A stretch of DNA of 64,000 bases from Diploptera punctata (lineage: Eukaryota; Arthropoda; Insecta; Blattodea; Blaberidae). The notes under the pieces are model-generated. The model had not been told where the DNA came from. It worked only from the letters and a program-made list of their open reading frames with translations, and ran no database searches. This document shows, in pieces, positions 1-10,639 of this stretch. Positions within the stretch are counted from its first letter, which is position 1. Each line of letters starts with the position of its first letter. The position numbers and the translations under genes were made by a program. The stretch spans positions 496,001-560,000 of the forward strand of contig JASPKZ010001596.1 of NCBI GenBank assembly GCA_030220185.1. Direction: 5' to 3'.

Positions 1-33
1 CTAATAGCTTTAGCTTCTTAATATTAATTTAAG
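1..33 (+). repeat. S7-type SINE tail fragment
   Basis: Matches the 3' tail seen at 51336-51370 (atagcttcagcttctcaata type) and, inverted, at 60036-60070. Cut by the window edge. Confidence 0.4.
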
Positions 34-180
34 AGTCAGTTTGATTACAATAATAATTTTTAAAACAAATTTGTAGTGATTTAAAAGGTGTACTGAAGAG
101 AAATGTACATAGAGTAATATAAGAATACACATACACAAAAGTCAATTTTGGACAAGATACGTTTTGAAAGTAAGGTCCTC

Positions 181-210
181 ATATATATATATATATATTT
201 TTTTTTTTAA
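181..210. repeat. (TA)n plus poly-T microsatellite
   Basis: Nine TA units followed by an 11-12 base T run. Confidence 0.9.
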
Positions 211-299
211 TTTCATCCAGACACAAAGAAGTAGACAGCATTAAAATCAACATAGTAGAAGTAGAAGTAGTAGCAGCAATAGTAATAATGCCCCACATT

Positions 300-905
300 G
301 TACCTGAGCATTTTGAGGCATGTTATCTTGATCCAGAGTTATGGGAGTTGCTCTGATTCAAGTCCCCATGGAGGAAGAAATTATTTCTTGGAATTTTGAT
401 CAGTATGGACCAATGCCACTCAGCATTGTGAGGAATTTGTATAGCTAAAATAAGGAGTGTCCCACGCCTTAGCTAAGTAGTTTAAAGTACAATGCTTTGG
501 TACAGGGTTAAGGGACTTGAGCTGGTTCGAGTCTCTATGGGGGAAGAAATTTTCTCGTGGAATTTTAGCCACAATGGGACTGGTGCCCACCTATAATCTT
601 GAGAAATTTGGGTAGCTACAATGTAGCAGTTTCAAATTGAGGAAAGCAGCTATAACAGCTGAAGGACACATCATGCTGACCATATGTCATCCCTACACTG
701 GTCAGATGATCTTCCACCTCTGTGATTAACACATATGGATGTGAGGCCAGCAGCCAATTGGTAGACCAAGGTCGTTCTAGGTCTGTTATGTCATTGAGTT
801 AAAAATAAGTAGTGGTTCCAGGTTTATAAAACCAGCTGTAACTACATGAAACCCACATATTGGGTTGGATGATCATCCAACTCTGTGATTAACACATGAT
901 AAATC
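300..905 (+). repeat. S1 SINE with a second S1 copy nested inside
   Basis: S1 is a tRNA-headed SINE. Its head has a box A-like tagctgagcggttaag stretch and a box B-like ggtttgagtcc. Its body contains cctctgtgattaacacatg and ggatgtgaggccagcagcc. Here an older S1 (300-454 and 802-905) is split by a fuller S1 (about 455-801). The 8-bp sequence aaaataag occurs at both junctions (447-454 and 802-809), which fits a target duplication. Confidence 0.7.
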
Positions 906-1011
906 AATGGACTTCTAAGCTTGTTACATTTAGGTTCTTTTATTACCATTAATTTATGATACAGGGCCCTCTTGATGCTCAGGACTTTATTGTGAAATTT
1001 AGAGCATTACT

Positions 1012-1046
<35 letters not shown>
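1012..1046. repeat. (CA)n(TA)n microsatellite
   Basis: Runs of CA then TA units, about 35 bp. Confidence 0.9.
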
Positions 1047-1127
1047 GTAATGTAGTTTAGGACCAATCTATAAGACATATCCGACTGTACTACTAAATAT
1101 TCATTGTATTTTTCTGCAATTTATATA

Positions 1128-2165
1128 AGTGAGTCAAAAATAACTTTTTTACTACTCACCTCATAAAACCTTTGATTTTCACAGGACTAGTTTCTGAAGG
1201 CATCCTTTCTATCCTTAGACAAAACTCCGACTCTCTAACTTCCATCGTCATCACCAACTTTCCAACTGCCATCTGGTGCCAGTTTGATGAACTTTGAGAT
1301 CAAATCTTGTTCACCGGGAACTTCAAAATTGTTCTTGTGAATGTATACATTTTTTTCTGAACACTTTAGAAACTTAAAAAAATTGTAAAATTGAAAACTT
1401 GGCAATTGCAGCTCATAGTTTGTTGGATAATCACAAAATTGGAAAAGAAACTAAAATTTTGAAACATTTGGAGAAGCCTTCAGAATCGATAGTTTGGGAA
1501 AATATATACATTCAGAAAAACAAATATAGATCCATGATTTTCAAGGTTTATTATTCTTTTTAATATTACTATTTTAGATATTAAGGCTTATATTTTCGAT
1601 TTCTCATTTTTTTATTATATAAAACTTTCCTCATTAGAGGATTGCCTCAAGGACAAAATGATACAGACAATTAATTTTTGTAATTGATGAAATACATTTT
1701 GTAAATATATTTTAGAGGACAAATTAATATTTAAAAGAAAAATTTTTTACATTAGAGGACAAATTAATATTTAAAAGAAAAAGTTTTGCCTAAACTGTGA
1801 TTTGAATCCAGGATCTCTGGTTTTTCATACCAAATGCAATTAAGCATCAAGCTATATAAAACATAAAAAAAAATAGATCTATGAATTCTGAAGTTTCCGG
1901 CAAACAAGATTTGATCTCAAAGTTTATCAAAATGACACTAGGAATGAAAGGTTGGACAAAAAATGCTGTTTCAATTTAATACAATTTATTTTAATTATTA
2001 AATAAAAAAAGCTTAAATGATTTTAGATGGCAGTTGAAAAGTTGATGGTGATGGCAGAAGTTCGACAGTCAGAATTTGGATGAGGATAGTAGGAATCTTT
2101 TCAGAAAACAGTCCTGTAAAAATCATGGAGTTTCGTGAGATGAGACATAAAAATAATTTCATATT
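1128..2165. mobile_element. old fold-back Penelope-like (PLE) element, interrupted
   Basis: The left arm (about 1128-1350) carries the antisense PLE 3' region, including ctcacctcat and catctggtgccagtttgatga. The sense copy (about 1430-1545, 1865-1950 and 2025-2165) ends with a degenerate tgagatgagac motif. The sense reading resembles the E-x-IYIQKN-x-MIF and F-x-DLISKFI motifs of the PLE C-terminus. An S5-like SINE remnant with a 41-bp tandem repeat (1712-1860) interrupts it. Degenerate, so old. Confidence 0.6.
1712..1860 (-). repeat. S5-type SINE remnant with 41-bp tandem duplication
   Basis: The stretch attagaggacaaattaata occurs twice, 41 bp apart. It is followed by an antisense tRNA-like box (gatttgaatccaggatctc) shared with copies at 9540, 40200 and 50310. 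Confidence 0.55.
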
Positions 2166-2169
2166 AATT

Positions 2170-2960
2170 TATATAAATTGGAACAATTGCTTCAGCAAAC
2201 TTGTGCTGAAATTTATGAAGATGTCTTTCATGTTTTTTGTAGCTATGATAAAAACAATTTAAAACTGCACTTGTGATTCTGATATTATTTTTGTAATTAA
2301 TTAATTATCGACTATTGTATGTGAGGCTGTATTCTTGCATGTTATAGTACCTGCATGGTGTAACATTGTAAGTGTATTGCAAGTGAAAAGGCAAGAAGGG
2401 ATACATACGTCAACATAGACAGAAACAAAAGTAACCAATTACTTATACAACGAAAAAAACGATAAATTCTGTGCCTTCAACTAAGAGGTTAATGTGTCAT
2501 ATATAAGTATCACCTACTTAGAACCAGGTTGTTCTAACTCCATTTTTCCTTTCTCAGGTATTTAGCATTCAAACCGAGTCCAAGCCTCACTTCCATTAAC
2601 AACAACAGGTTAATTATAGTTTTATAAACTCTTATTTTTATTTTCCTGGTCTTCATTAGATCATTTAAGGCTCTGAGCCAATGATTGCCTGCTGCTATTT
2701 TTTTTTAATCTCCACAATAATGTTATTATTTGTAATTATCCCATCCAGGCATTTATTTTTCTTATCATGTCATATTAAGCTTGCATTGCTCAATGTCAAA
2801 AATTAATTATAACATCGATAAAGCGTCACTGCAATAAAGTAAAAATATTCTCTTTAATTTGCTTACTTGTTATAGTCAGCTACCAGGTGGCAGTGAAGAC
2901 TGAGTTCTCACGACATCTAATAATAATGGAGAATATAATATAATATATATATGAAAGATA
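2170..2960. other. AT-rich stretch without recognised feature
   Basis: No gene or well-supported repeat seen. The segment ccaggcatttatttttctta (about 2746) recurs at 3040 as the end of the S8 SINE, so part of it may be an older S8 tail. Confidence 0.4.
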
Positions 2961-2971
2961 AGTGTTTGAAT

Positions 2972-3070
2972 TGGATTCGCCTGGTGGTGTAATGGATAAA
3001 CATGCTGGGGTACCGACCCTTCTGGGTTTGAATCCCATCCAGGCATTCATTTTTCTTATCATGTCATATA
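2972..3070 (+). repeat. S8 tRNA-derived SINE
   Basis: tRNA-like head starting gcctggtggtgtaatggata, with a box B-like gggtttgaatcccatccagg closing the acceptor-type stem. Followed by a short tail and a (TA)n run at 3068-3087. A SINE rather than a tRNA gene, because the same tail recurs near 2746 and the anticodon arm is poor. Confidence 0.6.
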
Positions 3071-3089
3071 TATATATATATATATATGA

Positions 3090-3575
3090 AGCTGATATAT
3101 CAAAGAAAATCACAAATTTCACAAGAACAACGGGGATAATTAACAGTATAATGAAACCATCTTTAATACAAAAGAACACAAGATTATGGCTTTATAAGGT
3201 TCTCGCAAGACCAGTATTAAGATATGGTAGGGAAGCACAGACAATGCGAAGAAGAGATGGAAGCTGAATAACAGCAAATGAGATGCGATTTATGTGCCTT
3301 ATAGCAGGCTATACAAAGTGGGACCATAAAAGAAATGAGGAAATTATGGAAGAGTTAGATGTAGAATCCATTATCCACCATATACAAAACTACTAGAACA
3401 ACTGGAAAAGCTCATCTTCAACGAATGCCATCTCATAGAATTTCAAAAGCCATGCTTCGTTACTGTCCCCAAGGCAAAAGATTGCTGGGACATCCAAAAA
3501 AGCGCTGGATGGAAAATTCCTCTTTGTGGCCGTAACAGGCCACATGGCCTAATACTTGCATGGAGGATGATGATG
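3090..3575 (+). mobile_element. LINE fragment, family L3 (C-terminal RT region)
   Basis: Reads KPSLIQKNTRLWLYKVLARP, then VLRYG, and, after a stop and frameshifts, a KRLLGHPKKRWMENS motif, typical of the region downstream of RT in insect non-LTR elements. The tail ends in cttgcatggaggatgatgat. A better copy of the same family lies at 46870-47545. Several stops: dead. Confidence 0.7.
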
Positions 3576-3714
3576 TATATTTAAAAGTAGACACCTCTTC
3601 TTATGGTACATTACTTAAAAAATGGCATTTGGGATACCATTAATATTACTCATATTATAAATATATTTACTTTTGGTACAATTAATTTCTAATCCAGGCA
3701 GATCTGTTTTACTT

Positions 3715-4375
3715 GAGTGTCTAACACAATTTCATAAAAAATCTCCATTCTTTGTTTCTATCTACAATGGCATATCAACCCAATGTTGGGCCATAGCTTC
3801 TTCTTTGTTAGGAGTTACTAAACCAAGTTAATTTGGTTATGCTTATTTCTCTAAAGATGTCATGAATGGAATATGGTCAACAAACTGATCCAAATTCTGG
3901 ATTTCTCAACCAAAGTCTAAACCACGACCCCGGTTTTCCAAATTTTTTATAGTTTCCATATCATTTATAAAAATGACTGAAAATTCACAGAAATTGTTAT
4001 GAAACTATAGACATGATTCAGACATTTGTTTTGTAATTAAGAGGTGTAGATTTTCAGTTTTTATGGTTGTTATGGAAACAATAAAAAATCGGTTGAGAAA
4101 TTCACCCAATGAGACATCTAGTAGGCAACTAAGGTATTATTAGGATGATGAAAGTTGGTAAATTTTGCTTAAAGGCAGTTTTTTTAGGTTAAGGTTCTTT
4201 TACGAGCCTGAAAATCTTCAGATTCGGGACCCATAGCTTAAAGTCCCTCCCAGAGGACTTGCTCCTTGTATCTTTATATTTTAAAAAATCCATTGACCTC
4301 AGCCAGGTTTGAACCTGCGACCCTCGGAACCAGAGGCAAGGAACATAACCACAAGTCCACTGTAGCCGATATGAT
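3715..4375 (-). repeat. S2 SINE, split by a 200-bp insertion
   Basis: S2 is a long tRNA-headed SINE. The head, at 4300-4370, is antisense and contains the box B complement ggtttgaacctgcgaccctc. The body contains aagaaccttaagcctgaata in sense orientation. The distal part with caacattgggc lies at 3720-3870. The two halves are separated by 3897-4103. Confidence 0.7.
3897..4103. mobile_element. small inverted-repeat insertion (MITE candidate)
   Basis: Ends carry tttctcaacc (about 3904) and its complement ggttgagaaa (about 4092). The flanking S2 sequence is continuous when this segment is removed; aaattc occurs at both edges. Class uncertain. Confidence 0.4.
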
Positions 4376-4579
4376 ATTCTAATTCCTCTACTGAATCAGT
4401 TTTGCATATAAAATTGTAAATTTTATGGTCAGAAAATATTAAACCCTTTTCATCAATATGGAGTTTTTATTGTGAATTGTGCAATATCCAAAACTGAATT
4501 TAACTCCCCTGAAAAATTTAAAAAAATGGAAAATTTTAAGGAGAATATATGGTCCCATTGCCAAATCTCTGAAAATCTG

Positions 4580-4868
4580 TCTCAGTAGATGTGTAACTAG
4601 CATGAGGGGTTGTCCTGATTGGGATCTCAGGTTCAAATACTGGTGATCCTTGAGGGACATTGCTGGTAGGCCATACTGGAATTTTTGGATTTTTCTTGGA
4701 GTTTTCCTATTTCCCAAATTGCATCCCACAAACAGTCTCCAATTCTCTTCCCTCCCTTATCATGTCATTTCATCTTCATTTATTCACTTCTTCATTTCAC
4801 ATCACCCTCATCTCATTTAGGAATAACAGTCTCGTCTGATTATCATTCCAAAGATACTATTTTATTCC
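4580..4868 (+). repeat. S3-type SINE fragment
   Basis: Contains the tRNA-like head and body text shared with copies at 17880, 29890 and 45530 (catctcattt stretch, gttttcc stretches). Divergent. Confidence 0.5.
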
Positions 4869-4871
4869 AGA

Positions 4872-5205
4872 TGGTGGCCTAGAATGCCCTTGACCTACGA
4901 GCCGGTTGCTGGCCTCACATCCACATGTGTTAATCACAGAGTTAGACGATCATATAACCAGTGTAGTGGTGACATGTGGTCAGCATATCAAATCCCCCAA
5001 CCATTACAGCTGGTTTTCTCAAGCTGGAGCCATTACTTATTGTAGCTACCCATATGCCTCGTGATGCTGGGTGGGCACCGGTCACATACTGGCTGAAATT
5101 CCATGAGAAAATTTCTTCCTCCATCGGGACTCAAATCAGCGCAAGTCGCATAGCTCTGTGCCAAGGAATATTGCCTTAACCGCTCGGCTACAGCGTGGGA
5201 CTAGT
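4872..5205 (-). repeat. S1 SINE, near full length
   Basis: Antisense: body (ctggcctcacatccacatgt) first, then the head with the complement of box B (gggactcaaatcagcgcaag) and of box A (aaccgctcggctacagcgtg). Good-quality copy. Confidence 0.8.
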
Positions 5206-5443
5206 TGGTGAAAAAACACAACTCATTTCTCATCATGATACATGTAAGGAAGTGGAGGGGGTTGAGAAAGTTATTTTATTTTATAAGGTAATATTCCTTG
5301 TAAGATCTTGTGTAAAAGATTATATATTTTACTGCATTGTTATGCATGTTGATACAAAAGGGAACTTCTCTGATTTTAAATATGAGTTTTCCAGTGAAAT
5401 TTCCAAAAATAGTAATCCTGTCTTGAGCATTACTGCAGATGTT

Positions 5444-5770
5444 TTTATTATTCATTTCATATATCTCAATGATGGATAAATCATATTTGAAGAGAAAAAT
5501 TATATACTCAGACTGGGACTCGAACCCAGGACCTTTGGCTTTTTAGGCCAATTTCTACCAACTGAACCATCTGGGCGAGTTCCAATCTAAACGCACATTT
5601 TTCTCTTATGCACCAAATGCTATTAAACCTTTGGTTCTATCTTGCAAAGATATCTTGCGTTTAGATTGGAACTCACCCAGATGGCTCAGTCGGTAAAGCA
5701 TTGGCCTAAAAAGCCAAAGGTCCTGGGTTCGAGTCCCAGTCTGAGCATATAATTTTTCTCTTCAAATATG
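5444..5770. mobile_element. fold-back S5 SINE insertion with 15-bp target duplication
   Basis: An antisense S5 copy with its 3' tail (5444-5605) and a sense S5 copy (about 5650-5770) face each other across a short loop. The sense head has agatggctcagtcggtaaag (box A) and gggttcgagtcccagtctga (box B). The 15-bp attactgcagatgtt flanks it at 5429-5443 and 5771-5785. The left arm carries about 45 bp of 3' tail that the right arm lacks. Confidence 0.85.
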
Positions 5771-5959
5771 ATTACTGCAGATGTTAATAATATAATGGAA
5801 TTAGGAAACTGTATTCTCTTATTCTGTGTGCTGTTGTAAAAAAATTATGAAGAACCAGTATTTGCAGCCAACATGAGGTACAACATCAAAATATCCCTAA
5901 ATAAGTGATTTAATTTTATGTTTTGGCATTACTTAATGTTTTAGTTATATTTAATTATA

Positions 5960-6670
5960 TGAAAAAATTACGTAGTACATAAAATGTACAATTTCATATG
6001 TGAATAATTAATAAAAACTGAGTCGTATCTCACCTCATACTTCATGTTCTTCAAGCACGAACCACAATTTGTGGAGGCATCCCTCCCATCTTCAGCCATA
6101 ACCACGATTGTGTGGTTATGGCTGAAGATGGGATAGATGCCTCCAGAAACCATGTTACTGTGCTTGAAGAACACAAAATATAAGGTGAGATATGACTCGG
6201 TTTTTATTAATTATTAGGGAGCAGATTTTTAGGTTTATAAGTTAAGATTGCAACATAGTATAGCGATAAAATTAATTTAATAAGTCTTTATATCCAATCA
6301 ACTGATTTTTTAATAATATAACTTATAAAACTGCTTCTCAAATTTTTGTATGGGATCTAGCAATATTACATTTATATTTTACATCTTACTTTTAAATTAA
6401 AAAAGGAACAATGTAAATAAAACACATTTCTTTTTAATTTAAAAGTAAAATGTGTAATATAAATGTAATAATGCTAGACTCCACACAAAAATTATTAAGA
6501 AACTTTTTGTAAGTTATATTATAAAAAAAATCAGTTGATTGGATATAAAGAGCTTATTACATTAATTTTATCGCTATACTATGTTGCAATCTTAACTTTT
6601 AGAACATAAAAATCCACTCCCTATTAGTTATTAACTTGAAAACCTCGTAACATAATTTTCCTATAATTAA
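5960..6670. mobile_element. fold-back PLE derivative, split by a MITE
   Basis: Arms at about 5983-6100 and 6100-6215 pair through gttcttcaagcacg and its complement, with ctcacctcat at one end and a decayed ggtgagatatgactc at the other. The PLE 3' extension (aaaacctcgtaac) resumes after the MITE at 6217-6621. Confidence 0.75.
6217..6621. mobile_element. 405-bp MITE with long inverted repeats
   Basis: Begins gggagcagatttttaggttt and ends with the near-complement. The inverted repeats extend about 190 bp each, pairing caacatagtatagcgataaa on the left with its complement on the right. tatta flanks both ends (6212-6216 and 6622-6626). It sits inside a fold-back PLE. Superfamily not assigned. Confidence 0.7.
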
Positions 6671-6970
6671 TTTATGAATATATGTATGAAACTGAAGAGG
6701 AGTTATAACATATTGGATACAACAGGGGAGTTAGAAAAATGTGGTTCTAAGCAGGCGGTATATTACTAGTAAATGTAGTCCCTTCTTGCCTTGAAGTAAC
6801 AAATCTAACTATACATCTACACAATAAACATATAGTTAGGCTGAATAATACTGCATGCACCTCTGTCCTCAGCTCATTTTCTTCTTAGATAATCCAAGAT
6901 TATCTTCATCCAATCCATCGAGAAGCAGGCTGCAAACAAACAAATACAAATAATTCACTCTTCTTGTATA

Positions 6971-8298
6971 CAGGGTGATTCAAAAGGTTGTGCACAAATT
7001 TCAGGAGCTTATAGAGGGGTAAAAATACAACAACTTTTGATCAGTAACTTACGATCTGGAAAGTAATCCTGGGTCAGTACAAGCCTGAGAATGTCTGGAA
7101 GGACAACAAATTATTTTGTGCACACACTTAAGCAAATGTAAATTTAACTTTTATAGGAATTAATTACTATGAGGTTTAATTTATGGTGAAATTAAATGTT
7201 TCTTACCTCTCCTGATATAAATTTTCTAAGTTGATCGCGATTTCGAGACTATAACTGTCTCATCATCAGAACTTTGTTGGCGACTGGTGTTATGTCAATC
7301 GGAAGAAACTGTTCTTCTTCCCTCTGCTGGTGGACCGATGAACCTCTGGATCAGGTCAAAATTTGCAGGAATTACGAAGTTCATAAGTTTTCCTTTGTTT
7401 TTCTGAATGTGGATCTTTTCCCAAGCCAGTCTAACTAAACAAATAGACAAACAAAAGGAAAACTTATGAACTTCGAAATTCTCGCAAATTTTGACCTGAT
7501 CCAGAGATTCATTGGTCCACCAACAGAGGGAAGAAGAAGAGTTTCTTCCGATCGACATAACACCAGTCACTAACAAAGTTCTGATGATGAGACAGTTATC
7601 GTGATCAACTTAGAAAATTTATATGAGGAGAGGTAAGAAACATTTAATTTCACCATAAATGTAAATTTCTTCACCAATTTGGTTTTACAACACTAGGTGT
7701 TCAAAATGTCTACCACCACATTGAATACAGGCATGTTCTTCCATATGAGGAAGAACTTCATCTTCCACAGCAACTGTTTGAATCGTAAATGGCCAACCTA
7801 CATGATGCCATGAACGCAAGGAACCTGTCTCCTGAGTCGTGGTGAACATTTTTAAACATTTGGGGATGACGTCTGTTCGGATATTGTGCACTGTACAGGC
7901 CTTGAGCTTCGCATACATTACCACTCGCTTTACCATAAATGAAATGCTAGTCTCGAAGTTCTAACAACGTGCATTCCATTTCACACAAACCACAAATCTT
8001 CAAAGTAATGCTGTAGTGGACCTCTACAATACACTGCAGGTACCGTACTGAAATGTAAACAACCTACAGAGCATACAAATGACTATCAGATGTGAACATC
8101 TTCATAAATTCATAAAGTAGTGTTTCGAACCCAGTGCCTCTCTGAAAAGTAAGCTTAGACCCGCATTGAAGTTCCCGACTTTCTCAGGCTTGTACTGACC
8201 GAGGATTATTTTTCAGACCATAAGTTATTAATCAAAAGTTGTATTTCGACCCCTCTACAAGTTCCTGAAATTCGTGCACAACCTTTTGAATCACCCTG
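6971..8298 (-). mobile_element. mariner-like DNA transposon remnant, with PLE inserted
   Basis: Inverted terminal repeats begin cagggtgattcaaaaggttg at 6971 and end with the complement at 8298. TATA flanks both ends, consistent with the TA target of Tc1/mariner-type elements. The inner minus-strand frame at 7685-7936 ends EHACIQCGGRHFEHLVL, resembling the C-terminus of insect mariner-like transposases with a DUF4817-type N-terminus. Degenerate and interrupted by a fold-back PLE (7146-7656). Confidence 0.7.
7146..7656. mobile_element. fold-back PLE derivative with 12-bp target duplication
   Basis: Left end is the antisense PLE 3' extension (cttttataggaattaattac then atgaggtttaat). The arms pair over more than 200 bp, including ttttctaagttgatcgcgat against its complement. 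aaatgtaaattt flanks at 7134-7145 and 7657-7668. Inside a mariner-like element. Same end points as the copy at 51787-52053. Confidence 0.85.
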
Positions 8299-8337
8299 TA
8301 TAGGGTGTTTAAAAAGTGAGTTACATTATCTTTATGT

Positions 8338-8640
8338 GAAACCAGATATAATAAGAACAGTGAGTGAAGTCTCGTAGATTACGATGGGCTGGGCACATGG
8401 CATGAATGAGGAATGAAAGAGGGGCTTGGAAGCTCCTTGTAGGAAAACGAGAGGGAATGCATCCAGTAGATGGGCCAAGATATGAGGTGGGAGAATAATA
8501 TTAACCATGATTTGAAGGAAGTAGATTTACATATGGAATGATTGGAAAACATTATAGCTCAATATAGGGATGTATGGACAGATTATGTCCACATGGCCAT
8601 GAACCTATGAGTTTGATAATGCCAGTGAGTAGGTTAGAGT
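8338..8640 (+). mobile_element. LINE L1 (RTE-like) 3' fragment
   Basis: Decayed copy of the end of the family at 15383-17388 (RPRMRWENN-type segment and the AAMNLRVR end), ending in the gccagtgagta tail. Several indels. Confidence 0.75.
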
Positions 8641-8734
8641 GATTTATAAATTTTAACTGATTTTGTTAGTTAATGAATTCAGCATTTCATTTTTCCAATA
8701 TATCGAGTTTGGTTCTGAAAAAAATTATTGTGTT

Positions 8735-8935
8735 CCAGAGCAATTTTTAAATTTTCAGTTCAGATTAATTCCTACTCCTAATGACCAATTTTGTTGGTTA
8801 ATTAACTCAATCCTACTTACACTTGAAGAGAAAAATTAATTTAATAATTGAATTAGAATTAAATCTCACCTCATAATTGTAATTAAATTCTAACTCAATT
8901 ATTAATTAAAGTAAACCTTAAAGTGTTACTTCCTT
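8735..8935. repeat. dispersed 85-bp repeat, copy 1, then PLE end fragment
   Basis: 8735-8822 (caatttttaaattttc then ttggttaat) recurs directly at 9757-9842. 8840-8935 contains short PLE-like ctcacctcat arms around attaaattctaactcaatta, also seen at 58270. Confidence 0.5.
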
Positions 8936-9515
8936 TAAATATATATTAAAGAAAAAAATATGCCTGAATTGGGATTTATATACCGAAGCTCTATCACTGA
9001 ACTTTGTAGGCATCTCTATTTAAACAGACTTTAAGCCAATGAAGTTTTTCAGATTTGTAAAAAACCTTAAGCCTGAATAAAGAGGCCTCTAAGCAAAATT
9101 TGCCAACCTTCATCATCCTAATAAATTATTAGTTGAACTTTTGTAGGAAGAAATCACTATGAGGTTTAATTTAAGATAGATTAAAATGTTTCATACCTCT
9201 CCTCAAAATCAATCTTCTAAGTAGATTGCGATTTCAGGGTCTTGGCGACACCATCCTCAGTACACTCCTGACAGGACCCTGAAATCGTGATCTACTTAGA
9301 AGATTGATTATGAGGAGAGGTATGAAACATTTTAATTTATCTTAAAATATTAGTTGCCTACTTGATGTCTCATTGGTCTGGTATGTTGATCACATACTAT
9401 TCATGACATGTGTAGGCAAATAAGCATAACTAAATTAACTTGGTCTAGTAACTCCTAACAAAGGAGAGTCCATGGCCCAACATTGGGCTATTTCACCATT
9501 GTAGATAGATAGATA
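8935..9515 (+). repeat. S5-type remnant and S2 SINE, split by a fold-back PLE
   Basis: 8935-9010 is an antisense tRNA-like box. S2 follows: 9035-9135 carries the aaccttaagcctgaataaag text and 9348-9515 the actaaattaacttggtctag and cccaacattgggc text. The insertion at 9136-9347 separates the two. GATA units follow at 9503-9521. Confidence 0.7.
9136..9347. mobile_element. fold-back PLE derivative, 212 bp, 9-bp target duplication
   Basis: Starts aacttttgtaggaagaaatc (antisense 3' extension). Arms pair through aatcaatcttctaagtagat and complement around a short loop near 9260. tattagttg flanks at 9127-9135 and 9348-9356, interrupting an S2 SINE. Confidence 0.88.
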
Positions 9516-9534
9516 GATAGAGACAAAATGTTCC

Positions 9535-9680
9535 ATTTAAATAGAGATGCCTAAATAAATAATTTAGTGGTAGAGCACTGGTGTATAAAACCAGAGATCT
9601 TGAGTTCAAATCCAAGTTTAGGAATACATTTTTCTCTTGAAATACAATTTGTCCTTCAGTGAGAACTGATAAATTAAAAA
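9535..9680 (+). repeat. S5-type SINE (second head variant)
   Basis: tRNA-like box A aatttagtggtagagcactg and box B cttgagttcaaatccaagtt, followed by the shared S5 tail (ttctcttgaaatacaatttg, then tgtccttcagtgag). Confidence 0.65.
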
Positions 9681-9756
9681 AAAAAAAGAACAAAAATCAA
9701 TCTTAATTTTTTTAATTGATTGCTATATGTCATGTTTGGTTAAAAAAAAATTGTAG

Positions 9757-9842
9757 CTACTGGATCAATTTTTAAATTTTCGGTGTAGGTTAACCCTACC
9801 CCTAATGGCCCAATTTTGCTGGTTAATGAACTCAACCTTGCT
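9757..9842. repeat. dispersed 85-bp repeat, copy 2
   Basis: Direct repeat of 8735-8822, about 85 percent alike by eye. Confidence 0.55.
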
Positions 9843-9844
9843 TT

Positions 9845-10277
9845 TTTTTTTATTTGATTGCTATATGCTGTACCGCAAACTATTGTCCAGCCTTTGTTTT
9901 CCAGTATCTAATAAAAAGGGAATTACCATATTTTATATAAATTAATTAACAAAGGCTTATAATATGATAGAGTACTAATAACTCTCAGGGAATCATTTGC
10001 AGTACAATGAAAATATAAATAAATTGATAATTAGAACCGTATAATATTTTTATATAAAGTTTAATAAATTACCAACATCATAGAGTTATTAGTCAGGTTA
10101 AAGACCCGGCCTAACTCATGGTTTTCCCATCAACATTACTGAATACAATAGGAAAGAACCTAGCAGTTCTAAAAAAAATTGTGGCCACATCTGTAAAATA
10201 CTCACTCTTAAACCTTGTTAATATAAGTAAACAATATTATTTGAGAGAGAATCAAGACATTACCTTTCGATATAAGT
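9845..10277 (-). other. alpha-Cat: probable alpha-catenin 3' UTR
   Basis: AT-rich sequence directly downstream of the stop, on the minus strand, with no recognisable transposon until about 9842. A minus-strand AATAAA lies at about 9849-9854. Variant TATAAA-type signals are closer to the stop near 10047. The extent is inferred from position only. Confidence 0.35.
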
Positions 10278-10442
10278 TTAAATTGATTCTGTGGGACTTT
10301 GGAATTCACTGAGTGCTTTGATAGGATTCTGCACTTTCTTCTGCGAACCCTTGCGCACTTTGGCTCTAACTTCCTCTGGCTTTTCAGGTCTCACTAATGG
10401 TTTCTTCTCTGGTGCTTTCATCTTCCAAACAACAATCGGCGA
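10278..10442 (-). CDS. alpha-Cat: alpha-catenin, terminal coding exon with stop
   Basis: Encodes SPIVVWKMKAPEKKPLVRPE, then KPEEVRAKVRKGSQKKVQNP and IKALSEFQSPTESI, followed by TAA at 10278-10280. This is the conserved basic C-terminal tail after the actin-binding bundle. The acceptor is CTAG. It completes 559 codons across the window. The final ...SEFQSPTESI tail is arthropod-like. The 3' UTR continues to lower coordinates; its end cannot be fixed from sequence alone. Confidence 0.96.
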   Translation of the reverse strand, partial: SPIVVWKMKAPEKKPLVRPEKPEEVRAKVRKGSQKKVQNPIKALSEFQSPTESI

Positions 10443-10639
10443 CTAGAAGACAAAAAAAAATTAATTACAAAAAAATCTTTACATACTATAAACTTTTAAT
10501 TGAATTTCATGCCATACATTTTTTTAACATACAGAATTCCTATTACAGCAATGGTTTTCAACCTATGTATTACAGTGCCTTGAAAAGCTTTCAAAATTAT
10601 ATTTTTTTAAGGTCAATTTTACTTTGGTCTTAATATTAT

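Noticed and set aside
5655..5745. A tRNA gene candidate (good A and B boxes, cloverleaf-like stem)
   Set aside because: Several near-identical copies with a constant 3' tail and target duplications show it is a SINE head; no true terminator or clean acceptor stem.
6000..6200. MicroRNA precursor hairpins
   Set aside because: The stems are far longer than miRNA precursors and belong to repeated transposon families; siRNA production is possible but is a different claim.
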